A stretch of 64,000 nucleotides of DNA from Trinickia violacea (GCF_005280735.1 NZ_CP040078.1:1984001-2048000), one strand, 5' to 3'. Shown: positions 42,335-51,817, counted from the first letter of the stretch. Made by a program: numbers and translations. Notes: a model not told the origin generated them from the letters alone.

Positions 42335-43657
42335 TCACGGCTCGACGAGCACCCCAGTCGACGACTGCGCGACGCCCGCCCGCTTGCGCGCAAGCCAAGC
42401 GATGCAAACGAGCGTGATCAGCGCCAGCACGCTGTAAAACGCCGCGAGCGGCCACCATTGCCCGGGATAGCGATGGGCGAGGACCGTGCCGACGAGCGGC
42501 GTCAGCCCGCCTGCCAGCGCGGCGCACAGCTGGTATGAGAGCGAGATCGCCGAATAGCGCACCCGCACCGGGAACGCATTCGCCATGAAACCGGCCATCA
42601 CGGCGTACGAGCTCGACATGCACATCACGGCGAAGCCGATGCCCGCGACGATCGCAATCGGCCGCCCGCTCGATACCAGAACGAACATCGGATACGGCGA
42701 CAGCATCGCCAGCGCGGCGGCCGCTTTCAGAAAGCGTTCGACACCGAGCCGCTGCGCAAACCAGCCGGACGCGAACTGCGTGGCGAGCTGCAGGAACGCG
42801 ACGGCGAACAGACAGTCGAGCATCAGGGCGCGGTCGATGCCCAGTGTCTGCGTCGTGTAGTTCAGCATGAACGCGTTGACGAACCACGCGCCCGCCACGC
42901 CGATCACGTTCGCGCCGAGGCACAGCAACACCGTGCGCCACGCGTCGCGCACCACCTCCGCGACCGGCAGCGCCGCGGTGCGGCGTTCCGCTCGCACCTG
43001 TTCGAACTCGGGGGATTCGCGCACGCCCATCCGGATCAGCACGCCGACGATGAGCAGCACCGCGCTCGCGAGAAACGGCAGGCGCCAGCCCCAGTCGAAC
43101 AGCGCGTCCTTGTCCATGCCGGCGACCGCGCGGAATGCAACGAGCGACAGGATCAGCCCGGCGGGGCTGCCCAACTGGGCAAACGACGCGAGAAACGTCC
43201 GGCGCTCGCGCGGCGCGTGCTCGCTGGCCATCAGCACGGCGCCGCCCCATTCGCCGCCGATGGCGATGCCCTGGGCGATCCGAAGCAGCACGAGCATCAC
43301 CGGGGCGAGCGCGCCGGCGCTCGCATAGGTGGGCAGGAAGCCGATGCAGACGGTGCTCACGCCCATGATCGCGAGCGTCGCGACCAGCGCCTTCTTGCGG
43401 CCGAAGCGGTCCCCCAAGTGACCGAACACGAGGCCGCCGAAGGGGCGCGCGAAGAAGCCGACCGCGAACGTCCCGAACGACGCGAGGGTGCTGATGAACG
43501 GTTCGTTCGACGGGAAGAACAGCTTGCCGAAAATCAGCGCGGATGCCGTCGCGTAGATATAGAAGTCGTACCACTCGATCGTCGTGCCGACGAAGGCTGC
43601 GGCTGCCGCGCGTGCGGGCTGGCGGCCGGCTGGCCGCTCAGGCTGAGTCGGGTTCAT
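42335..43657 (-). CDS. MHS-family MFS transporter (organic acid/proton symporter type)
   Basis: 440 residues, 12 helices. The start FVGTTIEWYDFYIYATASAL and the loop GHLGDRFGRKKALVATL are the metabolite:H+ symporter signatures; RIAQGIAIGGEWGGAVLMASE is the second conserved motif. Substrates of the family are dicarboxylates, shikimate, proline or aromatic acids. As the third gene behind an acyl-CoA dehydrogenase and a CoA-transferase it probably imports the carboxylic acid they degrade. Confidence 0.93.
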   Translation of the reverse strand: MNPTQPERPAGRQPARAAAAAFVGTTIEWYDFYIYATASALIFGKLFFPSNEPFISTLASFGTFAVGFFARPFGGLVFGHLGDRFGRKKALVATLAIMGVSTVCIGFLPTYASAGALAPVMLVLLRIAQGIAIGGEWGGAVLMASEHAPRERRTFLASFAQLGSPAGLILSLVAFRAVAGMDKDALFDWGWRLPFLASAVLLIVGVLIRMGVRESPEFEQVRAERRTAALPVAEVVRDAWRTVLLCLGANVIGVAGAWFVNAFMLNYTTQTLGIDRALMLDCLFAVAFLQLATQFASGWFAQRLGVERFLKAAAALAMLSPYPMFVLVSSGRPIAIVAGIGFAVMCMSSSYAVMAGFMANAFPVRVRYSAISLSYQLCAALAGGLTPLVGTVLAHRYPGQWWPLAAFYSVLALITLVCIAWLARKRAGVAQSSTGVLVEP

Positions 43658-43744
43658 CGTTTGTCTCCGAATGTTTTTTGGTGATTCAGCGACGGGTCTT
43701 GCGCCGTCGTTGTCGTTGAGTCGAAGCCGCGTGCGGCGGGGCGT

Positions 43745-44959
43745 TCAGCCCTTCAGCACGCCGGCTTCAAACAATTGCCGCTGGGTCTGCGCATCGATAC
43801 CGAGCGCGTCGAGCACGGCGCGCGTGTCGGCGCCGAGCGCCGGCGGCGCCGTTCGATAGCTCGCGGGCGTGCGCGAAAGCTTGATCGGCGTTCCGGTGCC
43901 GCGGTAGTCGCCGAGCTCCACCAGCAGCCCGCGATGCCGCGTATGCGGGTGGTCCACGACGCGATCGACCGTCTGGACCGGCCCGCACGGCACGCCCGCT
44001 CGAATCAGCTCGGCAGCCAGGGGCTCGCACGCGTGCCGCGCGAGCAGGGTCTCCAACGCCGACTTCAGCTCGGGCCGGTGTGCGCAGCGGCGGCGGTTGT
44101 CGGCGAAGCGCGGATCGCCGGCGAGCTCCGGGGCACCGAGATGCGCGCACAACCGCGCGAACTGCCGGTCGTTGCCGACTGCGAGGAAGATCGGCTCGGT
44201 TCGCGTGCGATAGCTGTCGTAAGGGGCGATGTTCGGGTGGGCGTTCCCGCTGCGCTGCGGCGTCTGGCCCGAACCGAAGTAATTCGGCAGATGCGGATGG
44301 AGCAGCGACACGCCGCAGTCGTAGAGCGCGATATCGATGGATTGACCGAGTCCGCTCCGCTCGCGCTCCGCGAGCGCGAGCAGGATACCGGCCAGCGCGT
44401 TCAGGCCGGTCACCATGTCGACGATCGGCAGGCCGATGCGCAGCGCGTCGCCATCGCGCTCGCCGTTCACGCTCATCAGGCCGGTCATGGCCTGGATCGC
44501 CGCGTCATAGCCGGGCAGGCCCCCGAGCGGACCGTCCGGACCGAATCCGGTGACCGCGCAATGGATCAGCCGGGGCAAGCGCGGCCTCAGATCGCGTTCG
44601 TAATCCATGCCCCAGCGCGCGAGCGTGCCGGGCTTGAAGTTTTCGACGAGCACGTCGGCGTCTTCGAGCAGCTTCCAGAGCAGCTCGCGGCCGGCCTCGC
44701 AGGTCAAGTCGACGGCGATGCCCTGCTTGTTGCGATTGACGCCTGTGAAATACCAGGCGGTATCCCCGAAGAACGGCGGGCCCCAGCCGCGTGTTTCGTC
44801 GCCTGATGGCGGTTCGAGCTTGATCACCGTCGCGCCGTGATCGGCCAGCGCCTGGGTGCAGTACGGGCCGCCGAGGACGCGGCTCAGGTCGATCACGCGC
44901 AGGCCCTGCAGGGCGCCGGCCGTTGGGGTCGTCGCGGTGGCGCGAAGCGTTGCCGTCAT
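43745..44959 (-). CDS. Class III CoA-transferase (CaiB/BaiF family)
   Basis: 404 residues. N-terminal LQGLRVIDLSRVLGGPYCTQ, then KLEPPSGDETRGWGPPF and the NRNKQGIAVDL segment are family signatures; the catalytic Asp lies in GYDAAIQAMTGLMSVNG. It overlaps the acyl-CoA dehydrogenase gene by 4 bp. It moves CoA between carboxylates, so it would activate the acid that the dehydrogenase then oxidises. Succinyl-CoA as donor is usual but not readable here. Confidence 0.93.
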   Translation of the reverse strand: MTATLRATATTPTAGALQGLRVIDLSRVLGGPYCTQALADHGATVIKLEPPSGDETRGWGPPFFGDTAWYFTGVNRNKQGIAVDLTCEAGRELLWKLLEDADVLVENFKPGTLARWGMDYERDLRPRLPRLIHCAVTGFGPDGPLGGLPGYDAAIQAMTGLMSVNGERDGDALRIGLPIVDMVTGLNALAGILLALAERERSGLGQSIDIALYDCGVSLLHPHLPNYFGSGQTPQRSGNAHPNIAPYDSYRTRTEPIFLAVGNDRQFARLCAHLGAPELAGDPRFADNRRRCAHRPELKSALETLLARHACEPLAAELIRAGVPCGPVQTVDRVVDHPHTRHRGLLVELGDYRGTGTPIKLSRTPASYRTAPPALGADTRAVLDALGIDAQTQRQLFEAGVLKG

Positions 44960-46731
44960 TGCGCGCCTCCTTGGGGGAGAATCTGCAGCGCCTCGTCGAG
45001 CGTGACCGGGCGCGCGGCCAGCAGCGCGCCATAGAGCGCTGCGTCGCGCGCTTCGCTATTCGTCTGCAGATCGAGCGGATCGGCGGGCAGCAGCTTGTGG
45101 CGGACGACGAGATGCGCGAGCGCGAGACGCCGGTAATCCGGCGCGAGGCGCATGCCTTCGCAAGCCATCAGCACGGCCGTAGTTGCGTGATACAGCGCCG
45201 AGCCGGCTTGCCGGACCCGTTCGTCGCAGCCTGTGTCGGCGACATACGCCAACCCGTCGCAGGCGCGCGCCAGCACGTGCCGGAAGACGGCGAGACTGGC
45301 CGCCGGCAAACCGGCGGCGCCGAGACGATCGAGCAGGAACGTGCGCAGCGGCTGCAGCGCGCCATCGCGCTTCGCCGCGCGCGCGATATCGAGCGCGACG
45401 ATATTGCTCGTGCCTTCCCAGATCGACCCGAGATGCGCATCGCGCACAATCCGCGCATCGCTCCACTCCTCGATATAGCCGGTGCCGCCGCGCACTTCCA
45501 TCGCGTCGCCGGTGACGCGCCGCGCGTCGCGGCACGCGCGAAACTTGATCAGCGGCGTCAGGATGCGCACACAGCGGGCCGCCGCTTCGTCGCCGGTGTC
45601 GGCCGCGGGCAGCAGCAGCGCGATTTGCATGAACATCGAGCGGGCCTGCTCGGCGGGCAGCATCATCTTGAGCAACTGGCGCTGCATCAAGGGCATGTCG
45701 ATCAGCTTGCGTCCGAAGGCTTCGCGATGCCGCGCCACGTGGAGCGCTTCGGTCAGGGCGCGGCGCATCAGTCCCGCGGCGCGCACGCCGTTCGACAGCC
45801 GCGACATGTTGATCATGTCGGCCATCTGATGAAAGCCGCGCCCGACCTCGCCGATCAGACGCGCGTGCGCGCCCTCGAGCACGATCTCGCCGCTCGCCAT
45901 CGAGCGGCTGCCGAGCTTGTCCTTCAAGCGCACGATCCGGTAGTGGTTGCGAGAGCCGTCGGCCAGCGTCTTCGGCAGCAGAAACAGGGCGAGACCGCCG
46001 ATGCCGTCCGGCGCACCGTCGGGGCGCGCGAGCACCATCGCGAGATCGGCGTCGGCGTTCGAGCAGAACCATTTGTCGCCGTAGAGGCGCCACACGGTGT
46101 CGCCGTTTGCGCCGGTTTCGCGCGAGGCACGGGTTGCGATGCGCGCGACGTCGGAGCCCGCAGCCTGCTCGGTCATGAACATGGCGCCCTGATACAACGT
46201 GTCGAAATCACGCGAGGCGAGCAACGGCAGGAAGCGCGCCACCAATTCCGGCGAGCCGAACTTGCGCAGCGTGCGCGTCAGCGAATCGGTCATGCTCACC
46301 GGACAGCACAGCCCGAACTCCGCCTGCACGAACAGGAAAGTCAGCGCGTATTTGACGAGCGGCGGCGGGGCGTCGCCGCTGTGGCTCATGGCCGCCAGAC
46401 CGAGCTCCGAGTAGGCGACGCGTTCGAGCGCGACGTAGTCCGGATGCTTGTCGATGCGCTGCAGCGCTTCGCCTCGGCGTGTGCGGTGCTGCAGCTGCGG
46501 GGGATGTTTGTCGGCGCTCGATGCCCATTCGTCCAGCTCGCCCGATGCGCGCCCGCCGAGCGCATCGAGCTGCGGTTCGAGCGCGCGGTAAGCCGTTTCG
46601 CCGAGATGAAGGCGCAGCAGGGACGCGAGATCGGGATCGGCGGCGAAGAAGTTGAGTCCCCGGCTGTCAGGGATGTTGTCGGCGCCCGTGCGGGGCGCGA
46701 GATTCGGATTCTGATGGTTCAGATCGTTCAT
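44956..46731 (-). CDS. Acyl-CoA dehydrogenase (AidB-like long form)
   Basis: 591 residues from MNDLNHQNPNLAP, chosen because GGAG lies seven bases before it; an ATG twelve codons upstream lacks a ribosome site. The long N-terminal domain, FMTEQAAGSDVARIATRA for FAD, the ERLSN-like DMINMSRLSNGVRAAGL and VRGGTGYIEEWSDARIVRD match the AidB-type branch. An Arg of the RVTGDAMEVRGG segment and Glu of YIEEW are at the catalytic end. It introduces a double bond into an acyl-CoA. First gene of the operon under the divergent LysR regulator. Confidence 0.9.
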   Translation of the reverse strand: MNDLNHQNPNLAPRTGADNIPDSRGLNFFAADPDLASLLRLHLGETAYRALEPQLDALGGRASGELDEWASSADKHPPQLQHRTRRGEALQRIDKHPDYVALERVAYSELGLAAMSHSGDAPPPLVKYALTFLFVQAEFGLCCPVSMTDSLTRTLRKFGSPELVARFLPLLASRDFDTLYQGAMFMTEQAAGSDVARIATRASRETGANGDTVWRLYGDKWFCSNADADLAMVLARPDGAPDGIGGLALFLLPKTLADGSRNHYRIVRLKDKLGSRSMASGEIVLEGAHARLIGEVGRGFHQMADMINMSRLSNGVRAAGLMRRALTEALHVARHREAFGRKLIDMPLMQRQLLKMMLPAEQARSMFMQIALLLPAADTGDEAAARCVRILTPLIKFRACRDARRVTGDAMEVRGGTGYIEEWSDARIVRDAHLGSIWEGTSNIVALDIARAAKRDGALQPLRTFLLDRLGAAGLPAASLAVFRHVLARACDGLAYVADTGCDERVRQAGSALYHATTAVLMACEGMRLAPDYRRLALAHLVVRHKLLPADPLDLQTNSEARDAALYGALLAARPVTLDEALQILPQGGAQ

Positions 46732-46801
46732 GCGGGTGTCTCCTGCCTGATTGGTGTGATTCAGCATAAAAGCAGGATCGATAACGGTCTAATACAGAAT
46801 T

Positions 46802-46819
46802 TGTCCTATACGATAGACA
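46802..46819. promoter_or_regulatory. Candidate LysR-type operator
   Basis: TGTCCTATACGATAGACA: TGTC and GACA at the ends are complementary, and CTAT-ACG-ATAG inside is a perfect short inverted repeat. It is 35 bp upstream of the lysR start and 70 bp upstream of the dehydrogenase start in a 122-bp divergent region, as is typical of LTTR sites. Confidence 0.4.
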
Positions 46820-46853
46820 GCGCTTATTGATCACCCTTTTTCGGAGCTGCCGC

Positions 46854-47750
46854 ATGGACCTCAAGCAACTGCGTTATTTCGTGGCCGTCGCCGAAGAACT
46901 GCATTTCGGCCGGGCGGCGAAGCGGCTTTTCATTTCGCAACCGGCTCTCAGCTTCGACATCCGCAAGTTCGAGGAGCAGCTCGGTGTGCAATTGCTCGCG
47001 CGCACCAGCAAAGCCGTCTCGCTGACGAACGCGGGGCAGGTGCTGCTCGTCGAGGCGCGCAGGCTGCTGCTGCAGGCGAGCGAAGCCGAGCGCCTCACGC
47101 AGCGCTCGGCGCACGGGCTCGCTGGCCGGCTGCGCATCGGGTTCGTCAACTCCATGCTGTATCGCGGGCTGCCGCGCGCGGTGGAGCGCTTCGAGGCCGA
47201 TCATCCCGCCGTCGAGATCGTGCTGAAGGAAATGAACACGCAAGAACAGGTGCAGGCGATCCTGACGATGCAGATCGACATGGGCTGTGCGCACTGGGGG
47301 ACGTTTCCGGCGGAGGTCGCTTCGGAGGCCATCGTCTCCGAGCCGTTCGTGTGTTGCGTGCCGGCGGCGCATCCGCTCGCGCGGCGCCGGCGCATCGACT
47401 TGCGCGCGCTCGCGAACGAGCCGTTTATCTTGTTTCCACGCACGGCCGCACCGCACTATCACGACTTGATCATCGCGCAATGCGTAAGCGCCGGGTTCAG
47501 CCCGCAGATCCGCCACGAAGCGCGGCTATGGCAGACCGTCGTGACGATGGTGGAGTTCGGCATGGGCGTCGCGCTCGTGCCGTCCGCGCTGCGAAAAATG
47601 AACAATGAGCGTGTCTCGTTTCGGCCGCTTGCCGCGGCGGCGCTCGAGTCGCAGGTGCTGTTGCTGCGGCGCGCGGACAATGCGGAGCCGGTCGTCGAAC
47701 GCTTCGCCCGGCATTTGACCGCTGCCGCGCAGCGCGGCGGCGCCGATTAG
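46854..47750 (+). CDS. LysR-family transcriptional regulator
   Basis: 298 residues from MDLKQLRYFVAVAEELHFGR; the frame opens nine codons earlier without a ribosome site. The winged-helix domain reads AAKRLFISQPALSFDIRKFE (recognition helix SQPALSFDI, with Phe where Ser is common). The rest is a periplasmic-binding-protein-like effector domain (GRLRIGFVNSMLYRGLPRAV). Divergent from the acyl-CoA dehydrogenase operon, which it probably activates in response to its carboxylate or CoA-ester inducer. Confidence 0.92.
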   Translation: MDLKQLRYFVAVAEELHFGRAAKRLFISQPALSFDIRKFEEQLGVQLLARTSKAVSLTNAGQVLLVEARRLLLQASEAERLTQRSAHGLAGRLRIGFVNSMLYRGLPRAVERFEADHPAVEIVLKEMNTQEQVQAILTMQIDMGCAHWGTFPAEVASEAIVSEPFVCCVPAAHPLARRRRIDLRALANEPFILFPRTAAPHYHDLIIAQCVSAGFSPQIRHEARLWQTVVTMVEFGMGVALVPSALRKMNNERVSFRPLAAAALESQVLLLRRADNAEPVVERFARHLTAAAQRGGAD

Positions 47751-47775
47751 CGCGGCAGGAAAGCGCGTTCGCGCA

Positions 47776-48000
47776 TCACGGAGCCGGGTCTGCCTGCGAT
47801 GGCGCGTCGAGGTTGCTCGCAAAGCCCGCCTTCTTATGCGTGCCGTCGCAGAACGGCTTGTTGCCCGACTGGCCGCATCGGCACAGCCAGACTTCGTCCT
47901 TCTCGACATCGATCGATTTGCCGCCCTGCGTGACGATCGTGAAGTTGCCCTTGATGTGGTACGGGCCGTCGTTGCGTGGCGTGATGATTGCCGTTGCCAT
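47776..48000 (-). CDS. CDGSH iron-sulfur domain protein
   Basis: 74 residues from MATAIITPRNDGPYHIKGNF; the frame extends 16 codons upstream but GGAGG lies just before this ATG. The complete [2Fe-2S] motif CRCGQSGNKPFCDGTHKKAGF has the three Cys and one His ligand. Single-motif bacterial CDGSH proteins of this size bind a redox-active cluster, function unknown. It converges on the lysR gene and is divergent from the E1alpha gene. Confidence 0.93.
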   Translation of the reverse strand: MATAIITPRNDGPYHIKGNFTIVTQGGKSIDVEKDEVWLCRCGQSGNKPFCDGTHKKAGFASNLDAPSQADPAP

Positions 48001-48159
48001 GTGCGCCTCCAGGGAGGGTGAAATGCGCGATCCTGCATGGCGCGGCACGCGCTATGCGGCCGACTGCACGCAGGGCCACTTCCAGTCTATAGCCTATGAA
48101 CTCGCCTATAACTACGATATCGGAACGTTAGGCTGAACGATAAGAACGTGAGGGCGGTC

Positions 48160-49275
48160 ATGACCACGGCTGCTAGTTTTCATATCGGCTACACGCAGTA
48201 TCTGGGCCCGGACGGCGAACCAGTCCAACCGTTGCCCCCGTTTGCACGCGATGCGGCCGCGCTGATCCCGCTCTATCGCGCGATGGTGCTCACCCGCGCG
48301 TTCGACACCAAGGCTGTTGCACTGCAGCGCACCGGCAAGCTCGGCACGTTTGCGTCGTCGGTGGGACAGGAGGCGATCGGGGTGGGCGTCGCGAGCGCGA
48401 TGCAGCCCGGCGACGCGCTGTTTCCCTCCTATCGCGACCACGCCGCGCAATTGCTGCGCGGCGTCACGATGACCGAAAGCCTGCTGTATTGGGGCGGCGA
48501 CGAGCGCGGCAGCAATTTTGCCGTGCCGCGCCAAGACTTTCCGAATAGCGTGCCGATCGGCACCCAGGTGTGCCATGCCGCAGGCGCGGCATACGCGTTC
48601 ATGCTGCGGCGCGAAGCGCGCGTCGCGGTGACGATTTTCGGCGACGGCAGCACGTCCAAGGGCGATTTCTACGAGGCGATGAATCTGGCGGGCGTCTGGC
48701 GCGCGCCGCTCGTGCTCGTCGTCAACAACAACCAGTGGGCGATCTCGGTGCCGCGCAGCCGGCAGAGCGCGGCGCAAACGCTCGCGCAAAAGGCGATCGC
48801 GGCGGGCATCGACGGGCTGCAAGTCGACGGCAACGATGTGATCGCGGTTCATCAGGTGGTCCACGCGGCGCTCGCGAAGGCGCGCCGCGGCGATGGTCCG
48901 ACGCTGATCGAGGCGCTCAGCTATCGCCTCGGCGATCACACGACCGCCGACGACGCGACGCGCTACCGCGACGCCGAGCTCATCAACAAGCAGTGGGAAA
49001 ACGAACCGCTGCTGCGTCTGCGTACGTACCTGATGCGCGCGAACGTGTGGGACAAGGCGCAGGAAGAAGCGCTCGCGAAGACATGTCACGCTGAAGTCGA
49101 ACAGGCTGTCGAGGCGTATTTGGCGGTCCCTCAGCCGGACGTTTCCGCGATGTTCGATCACTTGTATGAAACGTTGCCGTCCGCGATGCACGAGCAGCTG
49201 GAGATGGCCCGGTATTTCGCACCCGCGAACGGCGGCAATGGCAAGAATGGTGGGAACGGGGGCCGCCATGGCTGA
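48160..49275 (+). CDS. 2-oxoacid dehydrogenase E1 alpha subunit (pyruvate or branched-chain type)
   Basis: 371 residues from an ATG with GAGGG five bases before it; a GTG four codons upstream is an alternative. ThDP-binding motif GDGSTSKGDFYEAMNLAGVW to NNNQWAIS is complete, and RTGKLGTFASSVGQEAIGVG and SYRDHAAQLLRG are typical of Gram-positive-type E1 alpha. It ends in a flexible Gly/Asn-rich tail. It overlaps the beta gene by 8 bp. Substrate (pyruvate or branched 2-oxoacid) not certain. Confidence 0.92.
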   Translation: MTTAASFHIGYTQYLGPDGEPVQPLPPFARDAAALIPLYRAMVLTRAFDTKAVALQRTGKLGTFASSVGQEAIGVGVASAMQPGDALFPSYRDHAAQLLRGVTMTESLLYWGGDERGSNFAVPRQDFPNSVPIGTQVCHAAGAAYAFMLRREARVAVTIFGDGSTSKGDFYEAMNLAGVWRAPLVLVVNNNQWAISVPRSRQSAAQTLAQKAIAAGIDGLQVDGNDVIAVHQVVHAALAKARRGDGPTLIEALSYRLGDHTTADDATRYRDAELINKQWENEPLLRLRTYLMRANVWDKAQEEALAKTCHAEVEQAVEAYLAVPQPDVSAMFDHLYETLPSAMHEQLEMARYFAPANGGNGKNGGNGGRHG

Positions 49276-50245
49276 TCTCAACATGATCGAAGCGATCAAT
49301 CAGGCGCTCGCCTACGAACTCGCGCACGATCCCGCCGTCGTGCTGCTCGGCGAGGACATCGGCGTGAACGGCGGCGTGTTTCGCGCAACGGCCGGCTTGC
49401 AGGCGCGCTTCGGCGCGGAGCGGGTGCTCGACACGCCGCTGGCCGAAACCGCGATCGCCGGCACGGCGGTCGGGATGGCGGCGATGGGCTTGAAGCCCGT
49501 TGCCGAAATCCAGTTCAGCGGCTTCATCTATCCGGCCATCGATCACATCCTCAATCACGCGTCGCGTCTGCGTCATCGGACGCGCGGGCGCCTCGCTTGC
49601 CCGCTCGTGCTGCGCTCGCCGTGCGGCGCGGGCATTCATGCGCCCGAGCATCATTCGGAAAACCCCGAGGCGCTGTTCACGCCTATCCCAGGATTGCGCG
49701 TGGTGACGCCTTCTTCGCCGGCGCGCGCCTACGGCTTGCTGCTCGCGGCGATTCGCGACCCCGACCCCGTCATCTTCTTCGAACCGACGCGCCTCTATCG
49801 CCTCTACCGGCAGGCGGTCGAGGACAATGGCGAGGCGCTGCCGCTCGATAGCTGCTTTACGCTGCGCGACGGTTCGGATATCACGCTCGTGAGCTGGGGC
49901 GGCGCGCTGCAGGACGTACAGGCCGCGGCGGACTTGCTTGCGCAGGAAGGCGTGATGGCCGAGGTGATCGATGTGGCCACGCTCAAGCCGCTCGACATGA
50001 CGACGATCCTCGCGTCCGTCGCCAAGACGGGACGCTGCGTGATCGTGCACGAGGGCTCGCGCACCGGCGGCGTCGGCGCGGAAATCGCGGCCAACATCGC
50101 CGAGCGCGGGTTGTACACGCTGCTCGCGCCCGTGCAGCGCGTCACCGGCTACGACGTGGTGGTGCCGCTCTTCAGACTCGAAAGCCAATACATGCCGGGC
50201 GTGGAGCGTATCGTCGCCGCCGTTCGGCAAGCGCTGGAGGCCTAG
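49268..50245 (+). CDS. 2-oxoacid dehydrogenase E1 beta subunit
   Basis: 325 residues from MADLNMIEAINQALAYELAH. Conserved VLLGEDIGVNGGVFRATAGL (ThDP contact Glu), RVLDTPLAETAIAGTAVGMA, and the His-rich SPCGAGIHAPEHHSENPEAL of the beta subunit active site. The transketolase C-terminal domain follows (VIDVATLKPLDMTTILASV). With E1 alpha it decarboxylates the 2-oxoacid and loads E2; E2 follows by 7 bp. Confidence 0.93.
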   Translation: MADLNMIEAINQALAYELAHDPAVVLLGEDIGVNGGVFRATAGLQARFGAERVLDTPLAETAIAGTAVGMAAMGLKPVAEIQFSGFIYPAIDHILNHASRLRHRTRGRLACPLVLRSPCGAGIHAPEHHSENPEALFTPIPGLRVVTPSSPARAYGLLLAAIRDPDPVIFFEPTRLYRLYRQAVEDNGEALPLDSCFTLRDGSDITLVSWGGALQDVQAAADLLAQEGVMAEVIDVATLKPLDMTTILASVAKTGRCVIVHEGSRTGGVGAEIAANIAERGLYTLLAPVQRVTGYDVVVPLFRLESQYMPGVERIVAAVRQALEA

Positions 50246-50252
50246 ACATCAA

Positions 50253-51386
50253 ATGAAGATTTTCAAACTGCCCGACCTGGGCGAAGGACTGCAGGAAGCG
50301 GAGATCGTCGAGTGGCACGCCAAGCTCGGCGACGATGTGCGCGCGGACCAGCCGCTCTTGTCGGTCGAAACGGCGAAGGCGATCGTCGAGATTCCCTCGC
50401 CCCAATCGGGGCGCATCGCGAAGCTGTTCGGGCAGCCGGGCGATATCGTGCATCTGGGCGCGCCGCTCGTCGCGTTCGAAGGCGAGGCCGACGATGCCGA
50501 TGCAGGCACCGTGGTCGGCCACATGGCGGTCGGGCAGCAGGTCGTGCAGGAAACGCCGGCGGCGATCGGCGGTACGGGCGGCATCGGTTCAGGCGGCGGC
50601 GCCGGCGTGGGCGCGATCAAGGCGATGCCTGCGGTGAGGGCGCTTGCGCGCAAGCTCGACGTCGATCTCGCGATGGTGACGCCGTCGGGCCCCGAAGGCG
50701 TGATCACGGCGGCGGACGTGCAGCGCGTCGCGAAGGTCCTCGCCGAGCTCGGGCCGCCCGAAGTGTTGCGCGGCGTGCGGCGCGCGATGGCGCAGAACAT
50801 GGCGAGGGCGCAAAGCGAGGTCGCGGCGGCCACCGTCATCGACGACGCCGACATTCACGCATGGCCGCCGCATACCGACGTGACGATCCGTCTGATTCGC
50901 GCGCTCGTGGCCGGATGCAGCGCCGAGCCGGGGCTCAACGCCTGGTTCGACGGACACACGGGGCGGCGCCACGTGCTCGAGAAAATCGATCTCGGCATTG
51001 CGGTCGATCTGCCGGATGGACTGTTCGTGCCGGTGCTGCGCAACGTCGCGCATCGCGACGCCGCGGATCTGCGCGGCGGGCTCGACCGGATGCGCGCCGA
51101 CATCCGCGCCCGCAAGATTCCGCCGGAAGAGATGCGCGGCAATACGATCACGCTGTCGAACTTCGGCATGATCGCCGGCAAATATGCGGCGCCGGTGGTG
51201 GTGCCGCCGACCGTTGCGATACTCGGGGCGGGACGGATTCATGAGCAGGTGGTCGCAGCGGATGGCGTGCCCGCTGTGCACCGGATCTTGCCGTTGAGCC
51301 TGACGTTCGATCACCGGGTCGTGACGGGCGGCGAGGCGGCGCGTTTTCTGGCGGCGACCATAGCGGACTTGCAGATGGCGCAGTAA
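50253..51386 (+). CDS. 2-oxoacid dehydrogenase E2 component (dihydrolipoamide acyltransferase)
   Basis: 377 residues with GGAGG upstream. One lipoyl domain (1-78) with the lipoylated lysine in SVETAKAIVEIPSP; a peripheral-subunit-binding domain AMPAVRALARKLDVDLAMV near residue 130; a catalytic domain to the end. The active-site His is in LTFDHRVVTGGEAARFL, where the usual HXXXDG reads HRVVTG, so the catalytic Asp position is Thr. No lipoamide dehydrogenase gene follows; the E3 must be shared with another complex. Confidence 0.92.
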   Translation: MKIFKLPDLGEGLQEAEIVEWHAKLGDDVRADQPLLSVETAKAIVEIPSPQSGRIAKLFGQPGDIVHLGAPLVAFEGEADDADAGTVVGHMAVGQQVVQETPAAIGGTGGIGSGGGAGVGAIKAMPAVRALARKLDVDLAMVTPSGPEGVITAADVQRVAKVLAELGPPEVLRGVRRAMAQNMARAQSEVAAATVIDDADIHAWPPHTDVTIRLIRALVAGCSAEPGLNAWFDGHTGRRHVLEKIDLGIAVDLPDGLFVPVLRNVAHRDAADLRGGLDRMRADIRARKIPPEEMRGNTITLSNFGMIAGKYAAPVVVPPTVAILGAGRIHEQVVAADGVPAVHRILPLSLTFDHRVVTGGEAARFLAATIADLQMAQ

Positions 51387-51421
51387 CGGCTGGCCTCACA
51401 ACCGAGAAAAGGAAATATCAC

Positions 51422-51817
51422 ATGGGAAGTCCGCAGGTCTGTGCAGGGGCCACGCTGCAGTGCTCGTTCGGCGCCGCGCCGGGGACGTTGAACGTATTGC
51501 CGGCCAATCGCACGCTGGTGGGCGGCGTGCCGGCGGGCACGATCCTCGACTCCATTCCGATCGTCAACATCACCCCCTTCGCGATGTGTCAGAGTCCGTC
51601 GAATCCGACGGTCATCGCCGCAACCGCTGCCGCGCTCGGGGTGTTTACGCCGATGCCGTGCGTGCCTGTCACAGCGTCGCCTTGGATTCCGGGCGGGGCG
51701 TCGACGGCGATCATCGGGCCCGCACCAGCGCTCGATGCGCAGGCGACGCTGGTTTGCGCGTGGGGTGGGGTGATTAAGGTTGTCTATCCGGGGCAGGTGA
51801 GTACGCTGGTACCGTGA
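51422..51817 (+). CDS. PAAR-like DUF4280 protein
   Basis: 131 residues with AAGGAAA before the ATG. MGSPQVCAGATLQCSFGAAP opens the DUF4280 fold; paired Cys in PFAMCQSPSNP and MPCVPVTASPW and the end LVCAWGGVIKVVYPG are the family landmarks. Such PAAR-like proteins cap the VgrG spike of type VI secretion systems and link it to effectors. It is 71 bp upstream of the EEP nuclease gene on the same strand and near the T6SS genes, so it is a likely carrier for that protein. Confidence 0.88.
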   Translation: MGSPQVCAGATLQCSFGAAPGTLNVLPANRTLVGGVPAGTILDSIPIVNITPFAMCQSPSNPTVIAATAAALGVFTPMPCVPVTASPWIPGGASTAIIGPAPALDAQATLVCAWGGVIKVVYPGQVSTLVP

